A stretch of 64,000 bases of DNA from Pseudomonas putida (GCF_028682455.1 NZ_JANHLD010000003.1:372001-436000), one strand, 5' to 3'. Shown: positions 1 to 9,593, numbered from the stretch's first letter. Translations and numbers: made by a program. The notes: generated from the letters alone by a model not told the origin.

Positions 1-1582
1 GCGCGTTGCGCTGACGGTACTCGACCAGCCAACGGGTGTAGTCGTCCAGGTCGCCGTCGAACGTCTCGACCTTGCCGTCGGCCACCAGCAGGAAATCGTC
101 GGTGGTGCTCTTGAGCAGGTGACGGTCGTGAGAGACCACCAACACCGCGCCACTGAATTCTTGCAGGGCCATGGTCAGCGCCAGGCGCATTTCCAGGTCC
201 AGGTGGTTGGTCGGTTCGTCGAGCAGCAACAGGTTCGGCCGCTCCCAGGCGATCAGTGCCAGCGCCAGGCGCGCCTTTTCACCACCGGAGAAATTCAGCA
301 CCGGCTCGTCGATGCGTGCACCGCGAAAGTCGAAGCCACCGAGGAAATCGCGCAAGGTTTGCTCACGCTCGGTCGGGGCCAGGCGCTGCAGGTGCAGCAA
401 TGGGCTGGCCTTGTTGTCCAGCGAGTCGAGCTGGTGCTGGGCAAAGTAGCCAACCGACAGGTTCTCACCGCGCACCAGGCGCCCGCCTAGCGGTTCCAGT
501 TCGCCTGCCAGGTTCTTGATCAAGGTCGACTTGCCGGCACCGTTGGGGCCGAGCAGGCCAATGCGCGCACCTGGGGTGAGCTGCAGCTTGACCTTCTCCA
601 GAATCGTCTTGTCGCCATAGCCCAGGCGGCCTTCGGACAGATCGAGCAAGGGACTGGAGATTTTCTCCGATTCGCGGAATGTGAAGTCGAAGGGGGAATC
701 GACATGGGCCGCCGACAGCTCCTCCATGCGCTCCAGTGCCTTGATCCGGCTCTGGGCCTGGCGCGCCTTGGTGGCCTGGGCCTTGAACCGGGCGATGTAC
801 TTCTCCATGTGCGCGCGCTGGGCCTGCTGCTTCTCGTAGGCCTGCTGCTGCTGGGCCAGACGCTCGGCACGGGTGCGCTCGAATGCGGTGTAGCCGCCGC
901 GATAAAGCGTCAGCTTGCACTGCTCGACATGTGCTACATGGTCGACCACGGCATCGAGAAAATCGCGGTCGTGGGAGATCAGCAACAGCGTGCCCGGATA
1001 CCCTTTGAGCCAGTCTTCCAGCCAAAGGATTGCATCGAGGTCCAAGTGGTTGGTGGGCTCGTCGAGCAACAGCAGGTCGGAGGGGCACATCAGCGCCTGG
1101 GCCAGGTTGAGGCGCATCCGCCAGCCGCCCGAGAAATCCCCTACGCGGCGATCCATCTGCTCGTTGGTAAAACCAAGGCCAGCCAGCAATTTGCGCGCAC
1201 GCGCATCGGCGGTGTAGCCATCGGCGCTGTCGAGCTCGATATGCAGGCGAGCCAGGGCCGTGCCGTCGTGGGCCGCCTCGGCCGCTGCCAGATCGGCCTG
1301 GACCTTGCGCAGACGTGCGTCGCCATCGAGCACATAGTCGACGGCCAGTCGCTCGAGGGTATCGACCTCCTGGCGCATGTGCGCGATGCGCCAGTCGGCG
1401 GGCAGCTGGCAGTCGCCCGAGTCGGGCGTCAGCTCACCGCGCAGCAAGGCGAACAGGCTGGATTTACCGGCGCCGTTGGCACCGATCAAGCCGGCCTTCT
1501 GACCGGCGTGCAAGGTCATCTCGGCGCCTTCTAGCAGGCGCTGGGGACCACGCTGTAAAGTGAGGTTCGATAGTCTGATCAT
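1..1582 (-). CDS. ABC-F family ATP-binding protein (YheS/Uup-like), C-terminus cut by window edge
   Basis: This is a soluble twin-ATPase ABC-F protein. The family has no membrane domain and acts on ribosomes or in translation quality control. About 527 residues are visible and the frame is still open at base 1, so the C-terminus lies outside the window. Domain 1 has Walker A GANGAGKSS near residue 35, signature SGGWRMRL and Walker B LLLLDEPTNHLDL. A charged Gln/Lys/Arg-rich linker (about 240-300) follows. Domain 2 has GPNGAGKST, SGGEKARLAL and a second LLLLDEPTNHLDL. The start is ATG at 1580-1582 (MIRLSNLTLQRG), which begins directly at the first ABC domain as expected. The gene is divergent from the TIGR02444 gene, 50 bases away. 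The family is certain; the subgroup (YheS rather than Uup) is inferred from length and linker. Confidence 0.93.
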   Translation of the reverse strand, partial: MIRLSNLTLQRGPQRLLEGAEMTLHAGQKAGLIGANGAGKSSLFALLRGELTPDSGDCQLPADWRIAHMRQEVDTLERLAVDYVLDGDARLRKVQADLAAAEAAHDGTALARLHIELDSADGYTADARARKLLAGLGFTNEQMDRRVGDFSGGWRMRLNLAQALMCPSDLLLLDEPTNHLDLDAILWLEDWLKGYPGTLLLISHDRDFLDAVVDHVAHVEQCKLTLYRGGYTAFERTRAERLAQQQQAYEKQQAQRAHMEKYIARFKAQATKARQAQSRIKALERMEELSAAHVDSPFDFTFRESEKISSPLLDLSEGRLGYGDKTILEKVKLQLTPGARIGLLGPNGAGKSTLIKNLAGELEPLGGRLVRGENLSVGYFAQHQLDSLDNKASPLLHLQRLAPTEREQTLRDFLGGFDFRGARIDEPVLNFSGGEKARLALALIAWERPNLLLLDEPTNHLDLEMRLALTMALQEFSGAVLVVSHDRHLLKSTTDDFLLVADGKVETFDGDLDDYTRWLVEYRQRNA

Positions 1583-1632
1583 AATGGCCGCGGAGTCTAC
1601 CAGCTTCGTCGGCAACTGGCGCGAGTAGGACC

Positions 1633-2115
1633 ATGCACACCGACCTGTGGAATTTTGCCTTGAATCTGTACGCCCGCCCAGGCGTCGAAGCGGCTTGCCT
1701 GCAATGGCAGGACCAGGGTGGTGATGTCTGCTTGCTGCTGTGCGCCGCCTGGCTTCATGAACGCGGCGTGACACCGAACGAGCAGCAGGCCCGCGAGCTG
1801 TGCGAGTTGGCCAACGCCTGGCAGGTCGACGTGGTAACGCCTTTGCGAAAGCTGCGCCAGCAATGGCGAGCGGCATCGGGACAGGATGAAGAACTGGCGC
1901 ACTTGCGCAAGCAAGTGAAGGGGCTGGAGTTGGCGGCAGAGCGCGTGTTGCTGGAACGCCTGGAGGCTATCAGCGAAGCCTGGGAAAAGAGTGGTCCGCT
2001 GGACTCGCTCTGGATGCAATGGGCAGTCCCGTCAGGCTCCAGCGTGCATCACGACGCGCTGCAAAAGCTGCGCGCCGTGATGCTGACAACTCAGGACGCC
2101 GAAGACGGAGTCTGA
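1633..2115 (+). CDS. TIGR02444 / DUF2390 family protein
   Basis: This is a 160-residue conserved gammaproteobacterial protein of unknown function. The N-terminus (LWNFALNLYARPGVEAACL) and the segment with Cys-Leu-Leu-Leu-Cys-Ala-Ala-Trp-Leu are typical of the TIGR02444 family. I see no signal peptide or membrane segment. The protein looks largely helical, with a Glu/Arg-rich stretch around residues 90-130. The ATG is preceded by AGGACC, a usable ribosome site. The last 25 bases overlap the 3' end of algP on the opposite strand. The family assignment is by recognition of the N-terminal pattern, and the role is unknown. Confidence 0.85.
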   Translation: MHTDLWNFALNLYARPGVEAACLQWQDQGGDVCLLLCAAWLHERGVTPNEQQARELCELANAWQVDVVTPLRKLRQQWRAASGQDEELAHLRKQVKGLELAAERVLLERLEAISEAWEKSGPLDSLWMQWAVPSGSSVHHDALQKLRAVMLTTQDAEDGV

Positions 2116-3170
2116 GGGGTCGATACCGAAGCTGCAGGTGCAGTCGAAGGCGTAGTTGCCGGTGCGCTGGCAGTTGCCGGCGTGGCAGCTGGAGCTACTG
2201 GCGCTGGCGATGCAGTGGCGGGCCTGGCGGCTGCGGGCTGCGCTGCGGGCTTGGCGGCTGGCTTTGCTGGTGCTTTGGCAGCAGGTCGGGCTGCTGGCTT
2301 GGCCGCTGGTTTCGCAGCCGCTGGCTTGGCGGCTGGCTTGGCCGGCGCTTTTGCAGCTGCAGGTTTAGCAGCGGGCTTGGCAGCAGGTTTGGCGGCAGCG
2401 GTTCTGGCAGCTGGCTTGGCGGCGGGTTTTGCGGCAGCAGGTTTAGCAGCTGGCTTGGCAGCCGGTTTGGCTGCGGCAGTTTTGGCCGCTGGCTTGGTGG
2501 CAGGTTTTGCGGCAGCGGGTTTAGCAGCTGGCTTGGCAGCCGGTTTGGCTGCGGCAGTTTTGGCCGCTGCTGGCTTGGCTGCAGGTTTTGCTGCGGCAGT
2601 TCTGGCAGCTGGTTTGGCGGCCGGTTTTGCTGCAGCAGGTTTGGCAGCTGGCTTGGCTGCAGCCGTTTTGGCAGCGGGTTTAGCCGCGGTTTTGACTGCT
2701 GGTTTTGCAGCTGGCTTGGTCGCAGTTCTAGCGGCTGGCTTGGCAGCTGCTACAGGTGCAGGTTTTGCCGAACGCTGAGTCAGCGCCTTGGCAGCGGCTT
2801 CCCTGACCTTGCCAACACCCTGGGCCAGTTTCAGGCTTTCCTGGGCATCACGCTTAAGTTGCAGGATGTAGGTGCGAGTCTGCGACTGGCGCTCCTTGAG
2901 CGAGTCGAGCAGCGTCTCGAGTTCACCTACTGCCGACTTGGCCTTGGCTTGCGCCTTGGCTTTGCCGGACTTGGCTGCGTCCTGCAGTTTGAGGCGGGAT
3001 TTGTGCAGTTTCTCTTGAGCCTTGCCACGTTGTTTTTCCAACTTGGCGAGCAGTTTTTCAGCATCAGCCAGCGCTTGCGAGCAGGCATTTTCCAAATGAT
3101 CGAGCAGGCTGCCCGAGAGTTGCTGGAGCAGGTGCAACGGCGTACTTACTGGCTTCTTATTGGCCGACAT
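2091..3170 (-). CDS. algP: AlgP, histone-H1-like alginate regulatory protein
   Basis: AlgP (AlgR3) is a DNA-binding, histone-like protein linked to alginate gene regulation in P. aeruginosa. The 359 residues divide into a helical N-terminal part (1-130) rich in Lys/Ala/Leu/Gln that probably forms a coiled coil, a long basic region (135-320) built of KPAA and AAKPA repeats, and a Pro/Ala/Thr/Ser tail. The repeat resembles eukaryotic histone H1 tails. algQ is nearby, as in P. aeruginosa, with the FKBP gene between them. The start is ATG at 3168-3170 with an upstream GGAGGT (reverse strand). Repeat number is prone to change by slippage, so the exact length here may be strain-specific. Confidence 0.93.
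   Translation of the reverse strand: MSANKKPVSTPLHLLQQLSGSLLDHLENACSQALADAEKLLAKLEKQRGKAQEKLHKSRLKLQDAAKSGKAKAQAKAKSAVGELETLLDSLKERQSQTRTYILQLKRDAQESLKLAQGVGKVREAAAKALTQRSAKPAPVAAAKPAARTATKPAAKPAVKTAAKPAAKTAAAKPAAKPAAAKPAAKPAARTAAAKPAAKPAAAKTAAAKPAAKPAAKPAAAKPATKPAAKTAAAKPAAKPAAKPAAAKPAAKPAARTAAAKPAAKPAAKPAAAKAPAKPAAKPAAAKPAAKPAARPAAKAPAKPAAKPAAQPAAARPATASPAPVAPAATPATASAPATTPSTAPAASVSTPQTPSSAS
2211..2768. repeat. KPAA-coding tandem repeat inside algP
   Basis: About 560 bases of imperfect 12-15 base units encode Lys-Pro-Ala-Ala type repeats in AlgP on the minus strand. The opposite strand reads as long Gly/Leu/Ala open frames, which are a by-product of the repeat. Slippage between units would change AlgP length in frame. 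Confidence 0.85.
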
Positions 3171-3396
3171 GGTTTACCTCCTGGCTGACGAGAGTGCGGC
3201 TCATACTATGCTTCTGCTGCTACCGCCGCTAGGGCATGTTGACAGTATTAAAGGCGCCGCGTTGCATGCCTGGGCAAAGTTGTTATCGCTGCAGCTGGAA
3301 GCAAGTGTAGATGCTGCACAAAGTGTTGCTGATATTTACACGAAGTAGCGAGTGAAGACTGGCATACTTTATTTCCGCAGAAGCAGGAGTGAGCCA

Positions 3397-4062
3397 GTGT
3401 CGCGTTATCTAGTATTAGCTCTTTTTCTATTGCCGGCGTCGCTCATGGCTGCGCCTGCGGACACCCCCGAAAGTGATCACGACCTGGCCTACAGCTTGGG
3501 CGCAAGCCTGGGCGAACGGTTGCGCAGCGAAGTTCCCGACCTGCAATTGGATGCCTTGCTGGAAGGCTTGCGACAGGCATACCAGAACAAGCCGCTGGCC
3601 CTGAGTAAAGAGCGTATGACGGCGATACTCAGTGAACATGAAACCCAGGCCAACCAAGCCGCGTTACAGGCACACAGCGAACAGTTGCTGACCGCGGAAA
3701 AACGTTTCATGGCCACAGAACGAGCACGCGCAGGTGTGCGCGAATTAGCCGCAGGTATTCTGGTGACCGAGCAGGTCAAAGGGACGGGCGCCAAACCTTC
3801 AGCGCAGGGGAAAGTCCAGGTCCGCTACGTCGGCAAGTTGCCAGACGGAACAGTCTTCGATCAGAACCAGCAAGCGCAGTGGTTCAACCTGGACAGTGTG
3901 ATCGAGGGATGGCAACGAGCATTGCCAGAGATGGCGACTGGGTCGAAGTGGCGCCTGGTGATTCCTTCAGCCCTGGCCTATGGTGCCGAAGGCGCGGGCG
4001 ACCTGATTGCGCCCTATACGCCACTTGTGTTCGAGATCGAACTGCTGGGTGTCGCCGAATAA
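3397..4062 (+). CDS. FKBP-type peptidyl-prolyl cis-trans isomerase, exported
   Basis: This is a proline isomerase/chaperone of the FkpA/Mip type, 221 residues. I chose the GTG at 3397 rather than the upstream GTG at 3352 because AAGCAGGAG lies seven bases before it and it begins exactly with a signal peptide (Arg-Tyr, then Leu/Ala/Phe, then ASLMAAPA cleavage region). After cleavage come an N-terminal dimerisation domain (about 25-105: DLAYSLGASLGERLR) and an FKBP domain (about 115-221) with VRYVGKLPDGTVFDQ, VIEGWQRALPEM and the hydrophobic pocket IPSALAYG. It probably works in the periplasm. It sits between algP and algQ and converges with algQ, 16 bases apart. Confidence 0.92.
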   Translation: MSRYLVLALFLLPASLMAAPADTPESDHDLAYSLGASLGERLRSEVPDLQLDALLEGLRQAYQNKPLALSKERMTAILSEHETQANQAALQAHSEQLLTAEKRFMATERARAGVRELAAGILVTEQVKGTGAKPSAQGKVQVRYVGKLPDGTVFDQNQQAQWFNLDSVIEGWQRALPEMATGSKWRLVIPSALAYGAEGAGDLIAPYTPLVFEIELLGVAE

Positions 4063-4078
4063 ACCATCGGCTCACCGA

Positions 4079-4549
4079 TCACGCCTGTACGGCAGCTTCT
4101 TCGCTATGCGCGTTGTGCAGTACTTCGATCAGGCAATCTTCAAGCTCGAAGCGCTCATGCAGCAAGCTACCCAGTTCGTTGAGCTTCTTTGCGAAGCGCT
4201 CTGGGTCGTTGCAGTCGCCTTTATCGCAATGATCGTTGAAGGCGGAGGCAATTTCGGTGATCGCATCGATGCGCGGGCTGATCTGCGTAGCCAGCTCCAG
4301 GCCTCGCGTATCGCCAAACGCCTTGGCTTCGCTGACCAACTGCTCGCTGACTTCAAAATGCCAGGCCGATACGTAGTCGATCAACACGGCGCAAAAGTCA
4401 CGGCTCTTGTCCTTGTCGGCGAAGGCCGGCTTGGCATCGCGTAACTCACGAAAGGCTGTCACCAGCTCTGCACGCTCATCCAACCAGCGGTCAATGAGCT
4501 TATGAACCCCACCCCAGCGTTCCTGAGCATTCTGACAACTATCTAGCAT
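4079..4549 (-). CDS. algQ: AlgQ / Rsd, anti-sigma-70 regulator
   Basis: AlgQ (Rsd homologue) binds the housekeeping sigma factor and influences alginate and siderophore expression in Pseudomonas. The protein is 156 residues, the normal size. Visible family features are the N-terminal segment [20 protein letters not shown] and the helical core with [20 protein letters not shown], followed by an acidic C-terminus. The start is ATG at 4547-4549 (MLDSCQNAQ), preceded by GGGAAGAG. A longer in-frame extension upstream lacks family resemblance. The gene converges with the FKBP gene. Confidence 0.95.
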   Translation of the reverse strand: MLDSCQNAQERWGGVHKLIDRWLDERAELVTAFRELRDAKPAFADKDKSRDFCAVLIDYVSAWHFEVSEQLVSEAKAFGDTRGLELATQISPRIDAITEIASAFNDHCDKGDCNDPERFAKKLNELGSLLHERFELEDCLIEVLHNAHSEEAAVQA

Positions 4550-4774
4550 GGCGATCTCTTCCCTTCTGGGTAATGCCCCCGCTCCCCGCTCGCAAGTGTG
4601 CAAAGCAAAGGTGACGTCAGCAGGGCAGCATCGAGCAGCTGTATTTTCGGTATGCGTGCAGGGAGATTATTCCCGTGCGCCCTAGGCTTCAAGGTACGCA
4701 GGCGACAAAGTTCATACAAGTGTTTAATACCACCCTGACTAGCCGCCGGTCGTTTGTAGACGGAAATGACTGAC

Positions 4775-5296
4775 TCAGTTTTTCGCCGGATAATTGAACA
4801 ATGCATGGTTGCGCCCGAACAGGCGCAGTAAAGCCAACACTACCAGCAAGACAAACGCCAGCAGGCTCCACTCGGGAATCGTCAGGTCAAGAAAGCTCCA
4901 GTTCAACCGTACGCAGTCGGGACTACCGATCAACATCAGCTTGAACTGGTGAGACAGCGACAGGCTATCGACACCAAGAATTTCAGGTGGCGAGCAGTCG
5001 CTGGAAATAGGCAGCGGCACGCCCTGCAGCCACACGTGCCGGGCGGCGAGAATCGCACCGCACAAAGCGCAGAGCAGCGCCAACGCCGCATAGACACGCG
5101 CTCCCAGGCACCCCGGGCCATGGAGCACCGCACACAAGCACACCAGCGAGAATGCCCCCAGGAACAATCGTTGGCTATAGCACAAGGGGCAAGGCTCCAA
5201 CCCCACTTCCCATTCAAGGTAGAACGCAGCCGCCAGCATCAGCACCGAGACCACAAAGGCCAGGAGGAACATTGAGCGCAAGGAGGCCGACGGCAT
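4775..5296 (-). CDS. dsbB: DsbB, disulfide bond formation protein
   Basis: This inner-membrane quinone-linked oxidase reoxidises periplasmic DsbA. It has 173 residues and four predicted membrane helices (about 8-26, 43-60, 68-86, 140-160). Both redox pairs are present: C36-PL-C39 in the first periplasmic loop and C101/C128 in the second. Length and topology match DsbB. It is a single gene on the minus strand between algQ and the haem operon. Pseudomonas usually carries a second dsbB paralogue elsewhere, so the suffix (DsbB1/DsbB2/DsbH) cannot be decided from this window. Confidence 0.93.
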   Translation of the reverse strand: MPSASLRSMFLLAFVVSVLMLAAAFYLEWEVGLEPCPLCYSQRLFLGAFSLVCLCAVLHGPGCLGARVYAALALLCALCGAILAARHVWLQGVPLPISSDCSPPEILGVDSLSLSHQFKLMLIGSPDCVRLNWSFLDLTIPEWSLLAFVLLVVLALLRLFGRNHALFNYPAKN

Positions 5297-5476
5297 GGGA
5301 GATCCGGTGGGGTAGAAAGAGAGGCGTCAACGGTAGAGGAAGTACGAGGCTTGTTTCAAGCCACTAAAACTGAGACAAATCACTGATTAGTAAGGGAATA
5401 ATCCCATCATGGATATGCCTTTTCTTTGACCGCCCAAAGAAAAAGCCGATGCACGCGTAGGGAATTTCGACAAGGG

Positions 5477-5506
5477 CTTGGGCTCGCGGCTTGGCGCGAG
5501 CCCAAG
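5477..5506. terminator. strong hairpin just downstream of hemY
   Basis: A perfect 12-bp inverted repeat (CTTGGGCTCGCG, loop of 6) lies 7 bases beyond the hemY stop. It has no T-tract on the minus strand, so it may stabilise the mRNA 3' end or assist Rho rather than act as a classical intrinsic terminator. Confidence 0.6.
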
Positions 5507-5512
5507 GGTTAC

Positions 5513-6751
5513 TCAAGCACGTACGTTGTCTGGCAGTGGCAATGCCAGCAAGCGGTCATCCAGCAGGCCCAGGCCTTCCTGGAACAGTTGGTTGCTGCGA
5601 TCCGTATCGCCCAGCCCAGCCAACAAACGGGCGAGTTCAGCACACGCCTCGGGATTGCGCTGCAATCGCAAGCTGCTCTCCAGGTAGTCACGGGCCTTGC
5701 CCCACAAGCGGTTCTGCAGGCTCAAGCGGCCCAGGGTGAGCAGCAGGCCGGGATCATCGCCATGTTCCTTCAGCCATCCCTCGGCCGTTTGCAGCTGGCG
5801 CGCCAGGTCGGCACCGCGCACCAGGCCGTAGAGCCGGGCAAGGTGGCTTTCATACTGACGCTTGAGAGCCGTGCGTAGCGCCTCTTCAGCTTCGCTCCCG
5901 GCACCCAGCTGGCGCAGTTGCTCGGCATAGGCGAGCACCAGTTGCGGCTCCTGGCGCTGGGCGGCCGTCAATTGCTGCCAGGCGCGCTCCAGGGACTGAC
6001 GCGCACTTTGCTCCTCCCCTTCGCGGCTGGCGGCAAGGGAGAGGTTTTCTCCCCAGGAACGCCGCTCAAGCTCTTCCAGTTCGGAAGTCGGAAGTACTTT
6101 CCCCTTGCGCAACTCCGGCAACAGGCGGATGAGCGCCGACCAGTCACCCCGCTCGCGGTACAACCGTTGCAGCAGCCGCAGCACCTGGGCGTTATGCGGG
6201 TGGCGCTCCTGCATCGCCTGCAAGGTTTCCAGCGCTGCCTCGCTTTCACCGTTATCCATCTGCATCTGCGCATGGCTCAGTGCAATGGCCAGCTCCGCTT
6301 CTGGCTGGCGCTCCAGCGCGCGCTCAAGCAGCTTGTCGCGATCTTCGATTCGTCCCAGTTCATTGGCGGCCCGCGCCGCGCCAAGGTAATACAACAACGG
6401 TTGGCGCTCGGCTTCGGCAGCCCGGTGGAGGTGACGCTGGGCACTGGACCAGCGCCCCTCGGCAAGATCCAGCTGGCCCTGCTCTATGGCCAGCCGGGTG
6501 CGACGACTGCGATTGCGCCGGGACCACGGGTTGACCACACCGCTGGAGGTCAATACCAGGCCCACCAGGTAGCGCACCAGCACTACCAGCAACAGGATGG
6601 CGACTAGCGCCGCCAGCGCCGCCCACAACCCCGATTGATAGCGAAAGCTGCCATAGGAAATCAGCACGTAGCCGCTATGCTTGGCGATCGCGACCCCGAG
6701 CGCGGCAGCGACCGCGATGGCCACCACCATCAGCAGGTACACGCGCTTCAT
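5513..6751 (-). CDS. hemY: HemY, haem-biosynthesis operon membrane/TPR protein
   Basis: The 412-residue protein has two N-terminal membrane helices (about 4-24 and 40-62) followed by a TPR-like helical domain of Arg/Leu/Ala-rich pairs, as in enterobacterial HemY. This is not the protoporphyrinogen oxidase also called HemY in Gram-positives. Its role in tetrapyrrole synthesis is unclear, possibly scaffolding at the membrane. The ATG at 6749-6751 overlaps the hemX stop by 4 bases (ATGA), so it is translationally coupled as the last gene of hemC-hemD-hemX-hemY. Confidence 0.93.
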   Translation of the reverse strand: MKRVYLLMVVAIAVAAALGVAIAKHSGYVLISYGSFRYQSGLWAALAALVAILLLVVLVRYLVGLVLTSSGVVNPWSRRNRSRRTRLAIEQGQLDLAEGRWSSAQRHLHRAAEAERQPLLYYLGAARAANELGRIEDRDKLLERALERQPEAELAIALSHAQMQMDNGESEAALETLQAMQERHPHNAQVLRLLQRLYRERGDWSALIRLLPELRKGKVLPTSELEELERRSWGENLSLAASREGEEQSARQSLERAWQQLTAAQRQEPQLVLAYAEQLRQLGAGSEAEEALRTALKRQYESHLARLYGLVRGADLARQLQTAEGWLKEHGDDPGLLLTLGRLSLQNRLWGKARDYLESSLRLQRNPEACAELARLLAGLGDTDRSNQLFQEGLGLLDDRLLALPLPDNVRA

Positions 6752-7842
6752 GGCTTGGTCTCCTCGACCGGCAGGTGCCGACGCTCAAGGTAGGCCTGGA
6801 CCGCACTGAGGCTATCGGCCAGGTCAGGCACCACCACCGAGACCGGCTCGTCAGCCAGGGCATTGAGGCTGTCGAGCATCGCCTTGCTTTGCGGGTTGTC
6901 CGGATTGAAGTTGGCCAGCAAGACGCTGCGTGCATCGTCCAGGGCCTGGGTGTAGACCTTGGCCTCACCGTTGAGCGCGGCCCACTGGGCCTGCTCGATG
7001 GTCAGGCTCAGGGCCAGGCGCAGTTGGTTGAGCGATTGTCCGGCAAGCAGCGGACGGACGTTGTCGTCGGCATTGAAATCGATCTGGAAGTACTTCGAAA
7101 GCTCCGCCCACCATTGCGACCAGCGACTGGCGCCGTCGCCATCGGCCGTCAGGGCCCCCAGGGCATCGGCATCGCTGGTGAACTCAGGGGATTGAGCACT
7201 GAGCTGCTGTACCTGCTCGCGCTGGGCCGCCAGCTTCAGGAACAGGCCGGTGCGATCAGGTTGCTGGACGCTGTTGAGGGTAGCCAGGCTCTTGGCCAGT
7301 TGCTCACGGGCAGCGAACGCGCCCGGATCACTCTGCTCGCGCAAGATATCATCGGCGCCCTGGACCAGCGCACGGGCGCTGACGATGTCCTGCAAGGCAG
7401 ACAAGCGCAGGCTGGCCAGACGCAACAAGTGCTCGGCTTCAGCCAGGCGCCAATCCTTGCGGCTGGCACCCAGGATAGTCTCCAGGCGCTGGCTCAACCG
7501 CTGCTGGTCACCCTGCAATTGCGCCACCAGGCGGCGGCGGTCTTCAAGTTCGGTAGCAGGAGGCAGACTGGCCAGCTGCGCCGAGATCTGCTGCTCACGC
7601 AACTGCAGCGCCTGGGTCTTCTCGCTCAAGCCTTGCAGATACTGGACCTGACCCTGTTCGGTGCCCTGAAGCTGGCGCACCTGCCATACGCCCCAACCTC
7701 CTACGGCAACACCCGCTGCACCGAGCAGCAAGGCCAGGATCGCCAAGCCGTTACCCGAGCGCTTGCCCGGCGTGGCGGCGGTGGGTTCAGACGCCTCGGG
7801 CGTCGATTGCAGGTCATCGTTGGGCAAGACAGTTTCGCTCAC
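6748..7842 (-). CDS. hemX: HemX, membrane-anchored haem operon protein
   Basis: HemX is often named uroporphyrinogen-III C-methyltransferase, but this 364-residue protein shows no SAM-binding methyltransferase motifs. It has a short cytoplasmic Pro/Thr/Ala-rich N-terminus, one membrane helix (about 32-52, LAILALLLGAAGVAVGGWG) and a long coiled-coil/helical periplasmic domain. The start is GTG at 7840-7842 after AAAGGATGG. It lies 45 bases after hemD and overlaps hemY by 4. Function within the haem pathway is not established. Confidence 0.92.
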   Translation of the reverse strand: MSETVLPNDDLQSTPEASEPTAATPGKRSGNGLAILALLLGAAGVAVGGWGVWQVRQLQGTEQGQVQYLQGLSEKTQALQLREQQISAQLASLPPATELEDRRRLVAQLQGDQQRLSQRLETILGASRKDWRLAEAEHLLRLASLRLSALQDIVSARALVQGADDILREQSDPGAFAAREQLAKSLATLNSVQQPDRTGLFLKLAAQREQVQQLSAQSPEFTSDADALGALTADGDGASRWSQWWAELSKYFQIDFNADDNVRPLLAGQSLNQLRLALSLTIEQAQWAALNGEAKVYTQALDDARSVLLANFNPDNPQSKAMLDSLNALADEPVSVVVPDLADSLSAVQAYLERRHLPVEETKP

Positions 7843-7887
7843 GTATCCATCCTTTGCATTGGGCTCGTCGCCAATCAGCTTAGCGCC

Positions 7888-8655
7888 TCAGGGTGCAGGT
7901 GCAGGTGTTTGCTGCAGCGCTGCCAACAAAGCCGCGGCACTGGCACCGCGACAATCCACTACATTCTGTGCCCCGGCATCACGGGCCTGCGCGGCAACAC
8001 GAGGGCTGGGCACGAACAGCGGCAACTGCGCCAGCTGCGGCCAGTCGCCTGCAGCCAGCTGCTGCAAGTGTTCAAGACCCTGCCCACTGCTGACCACCAG
8101 GCCATTCAGGCGTTCCCCGCAAACGCGCGCAGACAGCGCACTGCTCGGGTAAACCGGCAGGCAGCGGCGATAGAGTTGCAGATAATCGACACTAGCACCT
8201 AGTTCAGCGAGACGCTCGGCGAGCAATTCACGCCCCCCTTCGCCCCGCATGATCAACACCCGCGGTGCCGGGTGGGCAATGGCCTGGTGCAGCGCCGGCA
8301 GTGCTAGCAGTGCCTCGCTGTCGTCACCCGCCTCGGGGTAACTGACCTGGCAGCCCTGGTCCTGCAGAATCTGTGCAGACGCCGCCCCCACCGTGAACCA
8401 CGCCCGGGACGGCAGTTGCGGCCAGAACGGCGAGAGTGCAGCCAGCCCCAGACGAGCTGCCGGCTTGCTGACCACGATGATTGCAGCGTAGCGATCGAAC
8501 CTGCGCAGTATGTCGAGCTGGGGCTCGTCCAGCGGCAGCGGCTCGATCTCGAGCAATGGCATGCAACTGCTGGCCACGCCGTGTTCAGCGAGTGTCTGTG
8601 CCAACGCAGTGCATTCTTCGGCCGGCCGGGTCAGGAGCAGGCGCCATGTGCTCAC
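7888..8655 (-). CDS. hemD: uroporphyrinogen-III synthase
   Basis: HemD closes and inverts ring D of hydroxymethylbilane to give uroporphyrinogen III, the last common precursor of haem, sirohaem and cobalamin. At 255 residues it is of normal size. Family signatures are the N-terminal LLLTRPAEE, the central [10 protein letters not shown] and the late [11 protein letters not shown]...FVPSPRVA segments of the two-domain fold. It starts with GTG at 8653-8655, which overlaps the hemC stop (GTGA), indicating translational coupling. Confidence 0.95.
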   Translation of the reverse strand: MSTWRLLLTRPAEECTALAQTLAEHGVASSCMPLLEIEPLPLDEPQLDILRRFDRYAAIIVVSKPAARLGLAALSPFWPQLPSRAWFTVGAASAQILQDQGCQVSYPEAGDDSEALLALPALHQAIAHPAPRVLIMRGEGGRELLAERLAELGASVDYLQLYRRCLPVYPSSALSARVCGERLNGLVVSSGQGLEHLQQLAAGDWPQLAQLPLFVPSPRVAAQARDAGAQNVVDCRGASAAALLAALQQTPAPAP

Positions 8656-9593
8656 GGGTGACCGGCCTCGCCATACACCGCCTTGAGAATGTCTTCGGCA
8701 CCTTGCTTGAGCAGGTCTTCAGCGACCTGGATACCCAAGGCCTCGGCATCGGCGCGCGAAGCACGGGCCTGCGCCGTCAGCAGCTTGCCACCGCTGGGTT
8801 CGCCGACCAGGCCACGCAGCCACAACTGGTCGCCTTCGAGCACCGCATAACAGGCAATCGGTACCTGGCAACCGCCATTGAGGTGCTTGTTCAGCGCACG
8901 CTCGGCAACCACGCGGTCGGCGGTGTCCTGGTGGTGCAGTGGCGCCAGCAGCGCGTGGATCTCGCTGTCGGCGCTGCGGCATTCGATACCCACGGCACCC
9001 TGGCCACCGGCGGGCAGGCTGTCGTCGACGCTGATACCCGAGGTGATGCGGTCTTCGAAGCCCAGGCGAATAAGGCCTGCGGCGGCGAGGATGATCGCGT
9101 CATATTCTCCAGCGTCGAGCTTGGCCAGGCGGGTGTTGACGTTGCCACGCAGGAAGCGGATCTCGAGGTCTGGGCGACGAGTCAGCAACTGGGCCTGGCG
9201 GCGCAGGCTGGAGGTGCCTACCACGCTGCCGGCGGGCAGGTCGTCCAGGCTCTTGAAGGTATTGGAAACGAAGGCGTCACGCGGGTCTTCACGCTCGCAG
9301 ATGCAATACAGGCCCAGCCCTTCAGGGAAGTCCATCGGCACGTCTTTCATCGAATGCACGGCAATGTCGGCCTGGTTGTCCAGCAGCGCGGTTTCAAGCT
9401 CCTTGACGAACAAGCCCTTGCCGCCGATTTTCGACAGCGGCGAGTCCAGCAGCTTGTCGCCACGGCTGACCATCGGCACCAGGCTCACGACCAGACCGGG
9501 GTGCGCCTGCTCCAGGCGGGATTTGACATATTCGGCCTGCCACAGGGCCAAGGCACTTTTGCGGGTGGCAATGCGGATTTCGCGAGTGGACAT
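8652..9593 (-). CDS. hemC: hydroxymethylbilane synthase (porphobilinogen deaminase)
   Basis: HemC polymerises four porphobilinogens to hydroxymethylbilane in the cytoplasm. It has 313 residues from ATG at 9591-9593; a 15-residue upstream extension in frame is not family-like. Visible hallmarks are [40 protein letters not shown] and the dipyrromethane-cofactor cysteine C242 in NGGCQVPIA. It is the first gene of the hemCDXY operon, 110 bases after algR on the same strand. In P. aeruginosa the algR-hemC order is the same. Confidence 0.97.
   Translation of the reverse strand: MSTREIRIATRKSALALWQAEYVKSRLEQAHPGLVVSLVPMVSRGDKLLDSPLSKIGGKGLFVKELETALLDNQADIAVHSMKDVPMDFPEGLGLYCICEREDPRDAFVSNTFKSLDDLPAGSVVGTSSLRRQAQLLTRRPDLEIRFLRGNVNTRLAKLDAGEYDAIILAAAGLIRLGFEDRITSGISVDDSLPAGGQGAVGIECRSADSEIHALLAPLHHQDTADRVVAERALNKHLNGGCQVPIACYAVLEGDQLWLRGLVGEPSGGKLLTAQARASRADAEALGIQVAEDLLKQGAEDILKAVYGEAGHP

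Noticed and set aside
2019-3188. Long open frames on the plus strand opposite algP, rich in Gly/Leu/Arg/Ser
   Set aside because: They are by-products of the KPAA-coding repeat on the minus strand, with repetitive composition and no ribosome site or family match.
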